Part shown: piece by piece, positions 1 through 7,823 of the stretch | Numbering within the stretch: position 1 is the stretch's first letter | Layout of the letters: the number at the start of each line of letters is the position of its first letter | NCBI GenBank assembly: GCA_965205725.1 | Contig: OZ242189.1 | Coordinates: forward strand, 1,550,001 to 1,614,000 | Direction: 5' to 3' | Source: G965205725 sp965205725 | GTDB lineage: Bacteria; Pseudomonadota; Gammaproteobacteria; Pseudomonadales; Halieaceae | Length of the DNA: 64,000 nucleotides | The notes under the pieces: generated by a model | The model's input: the letters and a program-made list of their open reading frames with translations, nothing else | Told to the model about the DNA's origin: nothing | The model's database searches: none | Translations under genes and position numbers: made by a program

Positions 1-285
1 GCAGATGACTTCAACCCGGATCATCCCGTGGCTGGTATCGCGGGCCTCGCGTATCACCTGTGTGTCAGCCGGCTGAAAGAAGCTGGGCCAACCACAGCCA
101 GAATCATATTTGCTATCCGAAGTAAACAACTGCTCGCCACAGCATTTACACTTGTAGGCGCCCTGCTTTTTGCAGTCCCAGTACTTTCCTGAAAAGGCGG
201 GCTCGGTCCCCTTATTGCGGCAAACTGCAAATTCCTGTGGCGTTAGTTTGTCTCGCCACTGCTCGTCGTTTTCCAGATCACTCAT
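1..285 (-). CDS. msrB: Peptide-methionine (R)-S-oxide reductase MsrB, 3' part outside window
   Basis: Translating the minus strand from the ATG at 283-285 gives 95 codons with no stop before the window edge. The protein begins MSDLENDEQWRDKLTPQEF and carries the zinc-type CKCCG cysteine pair and the GCGWPSFF segment that are hallmarks of MsrB. The family reduces methionine-R-sulfoxide in proteins, using thioredoxin as electron donor, and protects against oxidative damage. The second zinc CxxC and the catalytic Cys near the C-terminus lie outside the window, so activity cannot be judged. The gene points out of the window and is separated from pdxB by about 90 bases. Confidence 0.93.
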   Translation of the reverse strand, partial: MSDLENDEQWRDKLTPQEFAVCRNKGTEPAFSGKYWDCKKQGAYKCKCCGEQLFTSDSKYDSGCGWPSFFQPADTQVIREARDTSHGMIRVEVIC

Positions 286-377
286 AGCTTGCCTCATACA
301 GATAGCGGGCGGTCTTTGCCCTACACTAGCCGCTAAATTGCAAGTTATCAATGGCCGGTGTGCTGGCAACGCAGCTA

Positions 378-1487
378 TCAATCCAGCCGCAAATCCATTG
401 CCGCACAGATAGCTACCGCGGTCGCATCCAGAGCAGCGGCATTCGCTACCGTGAAACTGCTTAACTCTCGTCTCTGAGGATACTGCGCGCGCAATCGGTC
501 AAATCCCCGCTCCAACTCAAGCCTCATCCTCTGGTCGTCCTCCTGTACCCTATAGGTCTTTGCCTGCAACCAGCGGATAAGATCAGCACCTTGCAGGGAA
601 GTGGGAACGGTCAGTCCCGGCGCGGCATCAGCGCCGTCGCCATCGGCGTGAGACATCTCAAAAAATTCGCATATGGCCCGCTTCAGCATTGCTGCTGCGC
701 GCAACTTGCCATCGTAGCTGTAACCCGCAATATGCGGTGTGGCCCAGCGGCATTGGCGCATTAATTTGAGGTCTACCTGGGGCTCAAACTCCCAGACATC
801 CAGGGCAATGTGCAGGTCGTCACGGCACTCAAGTAGCCTGCTCAGCGCTGAATTATCGACGATTGGCCCCCGGCCCGCGTTGATCAACAACGCGCCGGGA
901 CTTAATTGTCGCAAGTTGCTGGCATTGAGCAAATGCCGACTCGGCCATGGAGCCTGATCGGTCAGGGCTGCATGCACACAAACAACCGGGCAACCCAGCA
1001 CCTCTGGCAAAGCCGCCAGGTCGGCATAGCGTCCTTGATCCAGCCAGGGATCACAGGCGCGACAATTGATTCCCAGTGCCTGCAATCGTGCGTGCAGTGC
1101 CTGCCCTACCTGTCCGTAGCCGATAATACCGACTGGCTGGCCCGCCAGTAGTTGCTCCAGTCGACTGGCATCAGAGCAAATAACACTCAGCACATACTCG
1201 ACAACAGAGTTGGCATTTGAACCGGGTGCATGAGCAAATCCAATATCGCGGCTTTGCAGGTAACCGCGGTCTATATGATCGAACCCACTCGTTGCAGTGC
1301 CTACAAATTTTACCCCGCTACCCGCCAAGAGGTCGGCATCAACCCTGGTGACCGAGCGCACCAGCAACACATCAATATTCTCCAGGTCTGCCGGGCTGAT
1401 AGTGCGTCCAGGCAGGGTAATGACTTCTCCCACTGAGGCAAAACACCGCTCCACCTGGGCCATATTAGCGTCCGCTAAAATCCTCAC
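378..1487 (-). CDS. pdxB: Erythronate-4-phosphate dehydrogenase
   Basis: The 369-residue protein is a D-2-hydroxyacid dehydrogenase of the PdxB type. It has the substrate-domain start MRILADANMAQVERCF, the TATSGFDHID segment, a Rossmann GIIGYGQVGQAL dinucleotide motif near residue 125, and the PdxB C-terminal dimerisation domain. PdxB oxidises 4-phospho-erythronate to 2-oxo-3-hydroxy-4-phosphobutanoate in the DXP-dependent pyridoxal phosphate pathway. Length matches family members of about 370-380 residues. Its start overlaps the stop of the upstream exonuclease gene by 4 bases, so the two are probably translationally coupled. Confidence 0.95.
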   Translation of the reverse strand: MRILADANMAQVERCFASVGEVITLPGRTISPADLENIDVLLVRSVTRVDADLLAGSGVKFVGTATSGFDHIDRGYLQSRDIGFAHAPGSNANSVVEYVLSVICSDASRLEQLLAGQPVGIIGYGQVGQALHARLQALGINCRACDPWLDQGRYADLAALPEVLGCPVVCVHAALTDQAPWPSRHLLNASNLRQLSPGALLINAGRGPIVDNSALSRLLECRDDLHIALDVWEFEPQVDLKLMRQCRWATPHIAGYSYDGKLRAAAMLKRAICEFFEMSHADGDGADAAPGLTVPTSLQGADLIRWLQAKTYRVQEDDQRMRLELERGFDRLRAQYPQRRELSSFTVANAAALDATAVAICAAMDLRLD

Positions 1488-2407
1488 GGCTGCCGCTCTG
1501 CCGCAACCGCCATGTGTTCACAGCGCTGCAAAACTGGCCCTGTCAGCCCCAGTTCACGCATGTGTCTCTGCATTTCCCTTAAACACGCCGCGGTGGCCCG
1601 ATACGGCTGTGGCAGCACAATACCATCGATACGGTCCGCAAGACGCGCGAGATTTCTGGACACGAGTGCATCACTCCAGTGTTCCTGTAAATTTTTTGCG
1701 ATGCGAGTAGCGCCGCGAATGTCGGTTCCATTGAGTTGATCAAACTTGGAGGACAACTCCTCCAGGTCGCGGAATGCTCCCAAAATTGCAGCCGCAGATT
1801 TCGCGCCGATTCCCGGTACACCTGGAATGCCATCCACTGCATCTCCTACCAGGGCCTGATAGTCAGTGAATTGCTCAGGCGCCACGCCAAACTTTTCTGC
1901 AAACTCTGCCCTGCCAGTGAAAACATTGGCCGAAAAGTCCCACAGCCGGTCCTGTTCACGCAGCAGCAACTGTCCAAGGTCTTTATCCCGGGTGACAATG
2001 GTGACAGGCTGCGAACTCTCTCTCGCCTGGCGAGCGAGAGTGGCTATAAAGTCATCTGCTTCAAAACGCTCACCGGAATAACATGCAAGACCTAAAGATT
2101 CGCTGATGCCTCTGCACTGTTCCAACTGAAAAGCCAGTGCTGCGTCGGGATGCTCTCTGCTTGATTTATATGCGGGGAAAAAATCGTTGCGATAACAGCT
2201 ACCGAGGCTTTCATCAAAGCATGCGGCCAAAACCGGCGAATCTCCCCGCTCTAGTCTGCGCAATAAATCCAGCAAAAAAGAGCAGTAACCGTATACCGCA
2301 TTCAAAGGGTAGCCCTCAGGACTATGCCAGTTTTCCGGGAGGGAAAAGTACGCGCGGAAAATGTAGATAGAGGCATCCAGCAAGTACACGGGCGACTGGG
2401 CAGACAT
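1484..2407 (-). CDS. 5'-3' exonuclease / flap endonuclease (Xni/ExoIX or PolA N-domain type)
   Basis: The 307-residue protein has the acidic metal-binding pattern of FEN-family nucleases: LLDAS near the N-terminus, ACFDES, EADDFIATLA, TRDKDLGQLL and VGDAVDGIPG. The last leads into the helix-3-turn-helix segment GVPGIGAKSAAAILG. Such proteins cut 5' flaps or act as structure-specific 5' exonucleases in replication and repair. I chose the ATG at 2405-2407 because AGGAG precedes it by seven bases; an upstream TTG would add five residues with no support. It is longer than E. coli Xni (about 250 residues), so orthology to xni is not certain. It overlaps pdxB by 4 bases. Confidence 0.87.
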   Translation of the reverse strand: MSAQSPVYLLDASIYIFRAYFSLPENWHSPEGYPLNAVYGYCSFLLDLLRRLERGDSPVLAACFDESLGSCYRNDFFPAYKSSREHPDAALAFQLEQCRGISESLGLACYSGERFEADDFIATLARQARESSQPVTIVTRDKDLGQLLLREQDRLWDFSANVFTGRAEFAEKFGVAPEQFTDYQALVGDAVDGIPGVPGIGAKSAAAILGAFRDLEELSSKFDQLNGTDIRGATRIAKNLQEHWSDALVSRNLARLADRIDGIVLPQPYRATAACLREMQRHMRELGLTGPVLQRCEHMAVAAERQP

Positions 2408-2528
2408 CAAAATCTCCTGCAACCGCGCCGGCTTTGCCGGAAAACCTTACTGCCATGAGCTGACACAAAACGCCGCCCTGTACAGACATGTTTAAACACC
2501 TGCAAACAACTCTCCTGACAGGAACAGG

Positions 2529-2783
2529 CTAAACTTTCCTGTGGTTGAATGCAGACTTGCATATCCGGTAATGATATTCATCATTGAGCTGCTCCGAACT
2601 CATCAGCACATGCCCCAGAAAGCCACAAAATTTGGGTATATCGCGCTGCGTCGATGGATCTGTCGCCAGCACCAGTACGGTATCTCCGGCGCCCATATCT
2701 TTGATCGCGCTATGCAAGAGCATGACTGGCTCCGGGCAGTACAAACCCCGCGCATCCAGCAAGCGGTCCGCGCTCTGGCTCAC
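2529..2783 (-). CDS. tusA: TusA-family sulfurtransferase
   Basis: The 84-residue protein has the TusA/SirA signature LDARGLYCPEPVMLLHSAI, with the conserved Cys that carries persulfide sulfur, followed by the DPST segment. TusA relays sulfur from IscS toward tRNA 2-thiouridine synthesis and molybdenum cofactor. The start is a GTG at 2781-2783, with AAAGGA upstream, chosen because family members begin just before LDARGL; longer frames run into unrelated residues. The GTG overlaps the stop of the upstream YheU-type gene in a GTGA arrangement, which implies coupled translation. Confidence 0.9.
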   Translation of the reverse strand: MSQSADRLLDARGLYCPEPVMLLHSAIKDMGAGDTVLVLATDPSTQRDIPKFCGFLGHVLMSSEQLNDEYHYRICKSAFNHRKV

Positions 2784-3019
2784 AAATCCAGTTCCTTTAA
2801 ATCGTCGGCAACTAAAATATCCCACTGCTCGCTTGCGAGGTCGTACACAATGGCCAGCTCGCCAGCATTGACCTGGGTTCTCAAATTCTCGACTTTCTGC
2901 CAAAGCGTCAACTCCACCTCACCATAGTCAGTGCCGTCCCGGCTGACGTATTCTTCAAGCAGGCCAGTATAAACCTCCTCGCTCAGTTGCGCTGGCGGCA
3001 CTTGAACAAAACCAGCCAA
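2780..3019 (-). CDS. YheU family protein (UPF0270)
   Basis: The 79-residue product resembles E. coli YheU: a VPPAQLSEE start region, then the diagnostic RDGTDYGEVELTLWQKV segment and an acidic C-terminus. YheU-type proteins have no established function that I know of. The proposed TTG start at 3017-3019 follows GAGAGG by six bases; a GTG slightly downstream, at the VPPAQ valine, is the alternative. A much longer open frame upstream is the antisense of gcvR and not coding. It overlaps tusA by 4 bases and is divergent from gcvR. Confidence 0.75.
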   Translation of the reverse strand: MAGFVQVPPAQLSEEVYTGLLEEYVSRDGTDYGEVELTLWQKVENLRTQVNAGELAIVYDLASEQWDILVADDLKELDL

Positions 3020-3092
3020 TGTAGCCCTCTCTATCACATCTGCAATGTCGCGGGTAATATACGACCTGCCATTACAAAAGTGGAGCCTGTAA

Positions 3093-3620
3093 ATGGATAC
3101 TTGCTTTATTATCACCTTTATCAGCGATGACCGCCCCGGCCTGGTAGAGGATTTGTCCTCTGCCATATCTGAACAGGGAGGTAACTGGCTGGAAAGCCGC
3201 CTGTCCCAGCTGGCCGGAAAATTCGCCGGCCTTATCCGGGTTTCACTGCCTGCGAGCCAGGGCGATGCACTGGAGCTGGCGCTGAAAAATCTATCTGAAA
3301 AAGGTTTAAGTGTCCGGGTTACGGCGGCTGAACACACCCTCACAGTCGGCGGTGATTTGCATAAAATTAAATTGGCAATACTGGGCCCTGACCGTCCAGG
3401 TATTGTGCGCGAAATAGCCACCGCTCTCGCTGCCCACAACCTGAATGTTGTTGAGCTTGAAAGCGATGTTAGCAGTGCCCCGATGAGTGCCGAGCCACTG
3501 TTTAACGCACGAATAGAAGCGGATATCGCCGCCGAAAGTGATCTGGATGAGCTGCGCGAAACTCTCGACGAAATCGCCAATCAGATGCTTGTAGATATCT
3601 CCTTCGAGCAAGGACAATAA
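3093..3620 (+). CDS. gcvR: Glycine cleavage system transcriptional repressor GcvR-like, two ACT domains
   Basis: This 175-residue protein has two ACT domains, one starting near residue 5 (ITFISDDRPGLVEDLS) and one near residue 90 (LAILGPDRPGIVREIA). This is the GcvR architecture. In E. coli GcvR binds glycine and holds GcvA in its repressing form on gcvTHP. No DNA-binding domain is visible, consistent with a protein-protein regulator. A GGAG ribosome site lies just before the ATG. The glycine cleavage genes are not in this window. It is divergent from the yheU-tusA pair. Confidence 0.85.
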   Translation: MDTCFIITFISDDRPGLVEDLSSAISEQGGNWLESRLSQLAGKFAGLIRVSLPASQGDALELALKNLSEKGLSVRVTAAEHTLTVGGDLHKIKLAILGPDRPGIVREIATALAAHNLNVVELESDVSSAPMSAEPLFNARIEADIAAESDLDELRETLDEIANQMLVDISFEQGQ

Positions 3621-3622
3621 GC

Positions 3623-3859
3623 CTAATCGCCAGCGGCTTTATCGCCATGACGCAAACGACGTAATAACCACTTGAGAAGCTGCAAAGCAGCAACACTCAA
3701 TGCTGCCAGAAAAATAATACTAAACACGCCCAGGGCGCTGTAAAGCGCCAACCAGAGCATGTCTTTCAGCGGAACATCAAAATGATAGACGGCCGACCAC
3801 GCCAGCGTAAGGGTCGCCAACACCCCGAGCAACAGCGTTCTGCGGTTTCGATTCAGCAT
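3623..3859 (-). CDS. Small two-helix membrane protein, unknown
   Basis: This 78-residue product has two clear hydrophobic segments, LLLGVLATLTLAWSAVY near residues 9-25 and an IIFLAALSVAALQLL stretch near 45-60, and ends in a basic tail (LLRRLRHGDKAAGD). I do not recognise the family. The start at 3857-3859 (MLNRNRRT) is chosen because the longer frame would overlap the end of aroC with a proline-rich, non-membrane extension. It lies directly downstream of aroC on the same strand, so it may be cotranscribed, and its stop faces that of gcvR. Confidence 0.6.
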   Translation of the reverse strand: MLNRNRRTLLLGVLATLTLAWSAVYHFDVPLKDMLWLALYSALGVFSIIFLAALSVAALQLLKWLLRRLRHGDKAAGD

Positions 3860-3872
3860 CGCGGGAGGCAGG

Positions 3873-4970
3873 CTACCCGGAGCCGGCGGGCAAAATCGGG
3901 GTCGCGCTGAGCACTCCGGCGTTCTGGCCACGGTGCCGCAAAAAGTGATCCATTAATACCAAGGCCAGCATCGCCTCTCCAATCGGAGTAGCTCGAATAC
4001 CAACACAGGGGTCATGGCGTCCACGGGTTGCCACTTCAATGGCTTCGCCTTCGGCATTGATACTCGCGCCCGGCAAGCGCACGCTTGAGGTCGGCTTTAA
4101 GGCTATGCTCACGGTAATATCCTGCCCGCTGGAAATACCGCCGAGGACACCACCCGCCCTGTTGCCGATAAAGCCCTCGGGAGTTAGCAGGTCGCGGTGC
4201 TCACTGCCGTAGTGTTCAATCGCATCAAATCCGGCCCCAAGCTCAACACCTTTAACTGCATTGATACTCATCATCGCTTTGGCGATATCTGCGTCCAGGC
4301 GATCAAAAATTGGCTCGCCGAGTCCCACAGGCATGCCCTGGGCGACAATGTTAATGCGCGCGCCAACTGAGTCGCCCTTTTTGTTCAGCGCAGCCATGAA
4401 AGTTTCCATTTCTGCTATTTTGTCAGCATCTGGACAGAAAAATGGATTGGTCTCTACCACAGTCCAATCCAGCTTCTCGGCGCGGATGGGGCCGAGCTGC
4501 GAGAGGTAACCACGAATTTTCACACCCTGCATAGCCAGGTATTTTTTTGCTATGGCCCCGGCGGCAACACGCATGGCCGTTTCTCGGGCTGAAGCACGAC
4601 CGCCTCCACGATAATCCCGAAAACCGTATTTCTGGGTGTAGGTGTAATCCGCATGGGCCGGCCTGAAGGTATCCTTGATATTGGAGTAATCTTTTGGGCG
4701 CTGGTCTGTATTCTCAATCAGCAGGCCAATGGGGGTGCCGGTGGTTTTGCCTTCAAAAACACCCGAGAGAATTTTAACCGCATCATCTTCACGACGCTGG
4801 GTCGTGTAACGAGAGGCGCCGGGCTTGCGCCGGTCGAGATCACGCTGTAAATCTGCCTCGCTGAGTTCCATGCCAGGGGGACAGCCATCAACCACGCAAC
4901 CCAGTGCAGGCCCATGGCTTTCACCAAAGCTGGTTACCCTGAACAACTGGCCAAAACTATTCCCTGCCAT
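3873..4970 (-). CDS. aroC: Chorismate synthase
   Basis: The 365-residue protein starts MAGNSFGQLFRVTSFGESHG, the canonical chorismate synthase N-terminus. It contains the family segments GKTTGTPIGLLI, FRPAHADYTY, YRGGGRASARET and RHDPCVGIRATP. AroC converts 5-enolpyruvylshikimate-3-phosphate to chorismate using reduced FMN, the last shared step of aromatic biosynthesis. The start was placed at the second Met of the frame (4968-4970) to match the family. In this lineage aroC commonly follows prmB, as it does here. Confidence 0.97.
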   Translation of the reverse strand: MAGNSFGQLFRVTSFGESHGPALGCVVDGCPPGMELSEADLQRDLDRRKPGASRYTTQRREDDAVKILSGVFEGKTTGTPIGLLIENTDQRPKDYSNIKDTFRPAHADYTYTQKYGFRDYRGGGRASARETAMRVAAGAIAKKYLAMQGVKIRGYLSQLGPIRAEKLDWTVVETNPFFCPDADKIAEMETFMAALNKKGDSVGARINIVAQGMPVGLGEPIFDRLDADIAKAMMSINAVKGVELGAGFDAIEHYGSEHRDLLTPEGFIGNRAGGVLGGISSGQDITVSIALKPTSSVRLPGASINAEGEAIEVATRGRHDPCVGIRATPIGEAMLALVLMDHFLRHRGQNAGVLSATPILPAGSG

Positions 4971-5012
4971 ACTGCAACCCACGCTCTCCAAGAGGGATGT
5001 ATTATAGTGTTT

Positions 5013-5933
5013 TCAAGCGAAGCTTTCCCCGCAGTAAGCCAATTCCTGTGCAGTAAGCACAAAAACTCCATGCCCTCCCCGCTCCAGTTCGATCCAGGTA
5101 AACGGAACCCGCGGATATGCAGACTCCAAATTCTCCCAGCTATTGCCAACTTCGGCGACCAAAAGGCCGTCCGGGCTGAGAAAGTGAATAGCCTGGGAGA
5201 GAATTAATTTGATAGCACTCAATCCGTCCGGGCCCGAGCCCAGTGCCAACTCAGGTTCATGCCAGTATTCAGGCGGCATCATCTGTAGGTCTTTCGAGCC
5301 CACATAGGGCGGATTAGTGAGAATCAAATCGTACTGACTGCCACGCACGCCCTCATAAAAATCGGATTGCAGTACTCTCACTCGCCCTTCAAGATTGAGC
5401 AGCGCCGCATTTTCCCGAGCCAGCTCAAGCGCTGCGGTATCAATATCCAGCAGATCGACTTTCGTATCCGGCAGCCACTTGGCGACAGCCAAACCCATGC
5501 AGCCACTACCACAGCACAAGTCCAGTACTCGCCGAATACGCTGACCTGCGTACCAGGGACTAAACTCGCGCTCTATGAGTTCAGCTATGGGTGAGCGGGG
5601 AATGATTGCCCGCCGGTCAATAACAAACTCAAGGCCAGCAAACCAGGCGCGTCCGGTTAAATAAGGCACCGGGACGCGGTCGTCCAGCCGCCGCTGCACT
5701 TGCTCTATGAGGTGTTGCTTTTCAGAGTCTCTCAACAGGCAATCAAGCACACTCGGGTCTGACCCCAGCGACAGTTGCAAACTCCCGAAAACCAGGTGCA
5801 GTGCTTCATCCCAGGGGTTGTCGGTACCGTGACCATAGTGAATTTGCGTTTGCTCAAAACAGGTTTGAGCCCAGCGCACATAGTCACCGACTGTCGCTAG
5901 CTCCTGCTTTAATTGTTTGACTGTGTCCATCAT
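5013..5933 (-). CDS. prmB: 50S ribosomal protein L3 N5-glutamine methyltransferase
   Basis: The 306-residue protein has an N-terminal helical domain (KQLKQELATVGDYVRWA) and a class I methyltransferase core with the SAM motif VLDLCCGSGCMGLA. It also has the TNPPYVG motif that binds the substrate glutamine. PRSPIAELIE before the SAM motif is typical of the PrmB/PrmC group. PrmB methylates Gln150 of ribosomal protein L3. The start is one of two adjacent ATG codons at 5928-5933. Linkage to aroC downstream supports PrmB over PrmC. It is divergent from folE. Confidence 0.92.
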   Translation of the reverse strand: MMDTVKQLKQELATVGDYVRWAQTCFEQTQIHYGHGTDNPWDEALHLVFGSLQLSLGSDPSVLDCLLRDSEKQHLIEQVQRRLDDRVPVPYLTGRAWFAGLEFVIDRRAIIPRSPIAELIEREFSPWYAGQRIRRVLDLCCGSGCMGLAVAKWLPDTKVDLLDIDTAALELARENAALLNLEGRVRVLQSDFYEGVRGSQYDLILTNPPYVGSKDLQMMPPEYWHEPELALGSGPDGLSAIKLILSQAIHFLSPDGLLVAEVGNSWENLESAYPRVPFTWIELERGGHGVFVLTAQELAYCGESFA

Positions 5934-5998
5934 TTGAGTGTAACCCCAAAATTGCCTTGAACACACAGGGTTGCTAACATCGCCTCTCATTTTGGCCC

Positions 5999-6571
5999 GT
6001 GCCGGTACACATTGGGAGCCCCGTGGAAAAAGCGTTTGCAAAGATCATTGAATGCTGTGGAGAAGACCGCAACCGCCCTGGGCTCGTGGACACACCACGG
6101 CGTGCAGCCAGGGCTTTTGAGTTTCTGACTCGCGGCTATCAACAGAATGTTGATGAGGTTGTGAACGGCGCGCTGTTCCCTTCGGACTCCAACGAAATGG
6201 TTGTTGTTCAGGATATCGAGCTGTATTCACTGTGCGAGCATCATTTATTGCCATTTATCGGCAAGTGCCACGTCGCCTACATACCCAACGGTCAAGTTAT
6301 CGGACTGTCAAAAGTTGCGCGAATTGTTGACTTATACGCCCGTCGCATGCAGATACAGGAACAGCTCACAACACAAATTGCCCGCACAATTTCTGAGGTG
6401 ACTGGCTCTGAGGGCTGCGGTGTTATTATCGAGGCGCAGCATATGTGCATGATGATGCGCGGCGTTGAAAAACAAAACTCACTTATGAAAACTTCTGCGA
6501 TGCTGGGAAGTTTTCGGGAAAATCAGTCTACCCGCAACGAATTTCTGTCACTACTGAAGTTCAGACGCTAG
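5999..6571 (+). CDS. folE: GTP cyclohydrolase I
   Basis: The protein (up to 190 residues) contains the type I GTP cyclohydrolase blocks RPGLVDTPRRAARAFEFLT, SLCEHHLLPFIGKCHVAYIP and GCGVIIEAQHMCMMMRGV. These include the Cys and two His zinc ligands (CEHH and the C-terminal Cys of MCMMMRG) and the catalytic His. It converts GTP to 7,8-dihydroneopterin triphosphate at the head of folate synthesis. The GTG at 5999 gives the longest frame; a second GTG at 6023, with GGGAG just upstream, fits the family N-terminus equally well. Confidence 0.95.
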   Translation: MPVHIGSPVEKAFAKIIECCGEDRNRPGLVDTPRRAARAFEFLTRGYQQNVDEVVNGALFPSDSNEMVVVQDIELYSLCEHHLLPFIGKCHVAYIPNGQVIGLSKVARIVDLYARRMQIQEQLTTQIARTISEVTGSEGCGVIIEAQHMCMMMRGVEKQNSLMKTSAMLGSFRENQSTRNEFLSLLKFRR

Positions 6572-6574
6572 CCA

Positions 6575-7108
6575 CTACCGCGCCGAATGTAACAGTACAT
6601 CCAAATGCACATAGTGCCGTCGATTGGCTCTGTCCACTGCATATAACACCACGGTCGTCACTGGCGAACCCGCATTTTCAATGCGCCAGGCACTGTAGCG
6701 TTGGCGCTCGTCATGCCCATATAAAACGCCCTGGGAGAAGACGCGGTTCGCCCATTGAGCACTGCTGCCACAACTGCGACCATCGCACTGGTACAGCGGC
6801 GTTGCGATAGCAAGCAACTGACGCTCATACCAGGCGTAGGCCTCCGCAGCCGTATAAGGGTCCGAGACTTGCCAGGTACGACGCTCCAGGTCTGCCTGAA
6901 CCCGCTCACTGCGTTTATGGCGCCAGCGACCAGCAACCTTTTGCAGTGCGCCCAGTCCCAACTCGTAGTCTATATCTCTGGCAGAGTCGCTTGCATAGGG
7001 CACAGCATGAAGGTATTCAGCGAGTTCAAGCCCTGCCGAGGGGGCCTGAGCAGTTGCCCAGGAGGTGGATAGAAAAAAGAAAAGGGTAGCCGTTATTTTC
7101 AAGCACAT
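6575..7108 (-). CDS. DUF4892 domain protein, secreted
   Basis: This 177-residue product begins with a signal peptide (MCLKITATLFFFLSTSWATA, likely cut after ATA). It carries the DUF4892-type C-terminal pattern: a CDGRSCGSSAQWAN cysteine pair followed by LYGHDERQ and YAVDRANRRHYVHL. The function of DUF4892 is unknown; the leader suggests a periplasmic or outer-membrane location. It is shorter than many DUF4892 proteins, lacking any extra C-terminal domain. Its start overlaps the end of sixA by 10 bases. Its stop faces folE at a distance of 3 bases. Confidence 0.7.
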   Translation of the reverse strand: MCLKITATLFFFLSTSWATAQAPSAGLELAEYLHAVPYASDSARDIDYELGLGALQKVAGRWRHKRSERVQADLERRTWQVSDPYTAAEAYAWYERQLLAIATPLYQCDGRSCGSSAQWANRVFSQGVLYGHDERQRYSAWRIENAGSPVTTVVLYAVDRANRRHYVHLDVLLHSAR

Positions 7109-7590
7109 AGAACATCTTTTTCCTGTCGATACTCTGGGCCGAAGACAACAAAGGCCAGGCGCCCACAGCCGCGCTCCAGATATTCGCATTCAATGGCCAC
7201 GACCCCCGCAGGAGAAAACGTGGCAAACCTGGAAACGTCTTTATCAGCGTCGGTTAGCCAACCAGCCAAACGCGCCACCAGAGGCAAGTGGCTCACAAGT
7301 AGCATTGAGTTTGCGGAGTAATCGGCCAAACTGCTCACAAGCTCGGCGGGCTCACTATCAGGTAGCAAGGTGCTTGCAACAATGACTTCGGGCATATCAA
7401 TATGGGTTTGGAGTTGCTCAACTGTTTGTCTCGCCCGCAATTTCGGTGAATGCAAGATTAAATCCAGGCGCTCATGCTGCAATATCCGGGCAACCGTATC
7501 AATCTGCTGGAGTCCTTGATGCGTCAGCTCTGGTTCGAAAGACCCGGCTCCCAGCTCTGCCTCACCGTGGCGCATAATATAGATATTCAC
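7099..7590 (-). CDS. sixA: Phosphohistidine phosphatase SixA
   Basis: The 163-residue protein begins with the histidine-phosphatase RHG motif (MNIYIMRHGEAE). It contains LILHSPKLRARQTVEQL and the second catalytic His in LLVSHLPLVARLAGWL, the typical short SixA layout. In E. coli SixA removes phosphate from histidine of PTS-related phosphotransfer proteins. The start is GTG at 7588-7590. This GTG overlaps, as GTGA, the stop of an upstream frame that is the tail of a gpsA gene, so an ancestral gpsA-sixA operon is likely. Confidence 0.9.
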   Translation of the reverse strand: MNIYIMRHGEAELGAGSFEPELTHQGLQQIDTVARILQHERLDLILHSPKLRARQTVEQLQTHIDMPEVIVASTLLPDSEPAELVSSLADYSANSMLLVSHLPLVARLAGWLTDADKDVSRFATFSPAGVVAIECEYLERGCGRLAFVVFGPEYRQEKDVLCA

Positions 7591-7739
7591 GGCTTCAATC
7601 CGATACTGAATTCAACATCGTTTGACTGGTCAGCGAGCATCATAGAACCAATCACCTCGTTGAGGATACCACGTTCATAAAGAATCGCGTATAAACCCGA
7701 CACCAGCGGCCTATAAATTTTTCGTGCATCCGCCGCAGT
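7587..7739 (-). pseudogene. gpsA: 3' remnant of gpsA (glycerol-3-phosphate dehydrogenase)
   Basis: Reading the minus strand from 7739, an open frame of 50 codons ends in TGA at 7587-7589. It is preceded directly by an in-frame TAG, so nothing upstream continues it. The peptide contains RPLVSGLYAILYERGILNEV and ends SNDVEFSIGLKP. From memory this matches the extreme C-terminus of GpsA, where a PLV-x-GLYAIL-[FY]-E block precedes the last helix. No dinucleotide fold or catalytic Lys is present; the next gene, htpG, occupies the upstream DNA. I read it as a tail left after a rearrangement. A GTG at 7703 could still start a 38-residue peptide coupled to sixA. Confidence 0.65.
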
Positions 7740-7823
7740 CTAATGACTTTACCCACCATGATGGCGTAAACATTTTTCAACGCTCCAGCCCAAGGGAGGC
7801 CTAGTGTAGCAGTTTCGCTGCGG

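Noticed and set aside
2780..3580. 266-codon minus-strand frame
   Set aside because: Only its last 79 residues are YheU-like; the rest is Ser/Arg-rich antisense of gcvR.
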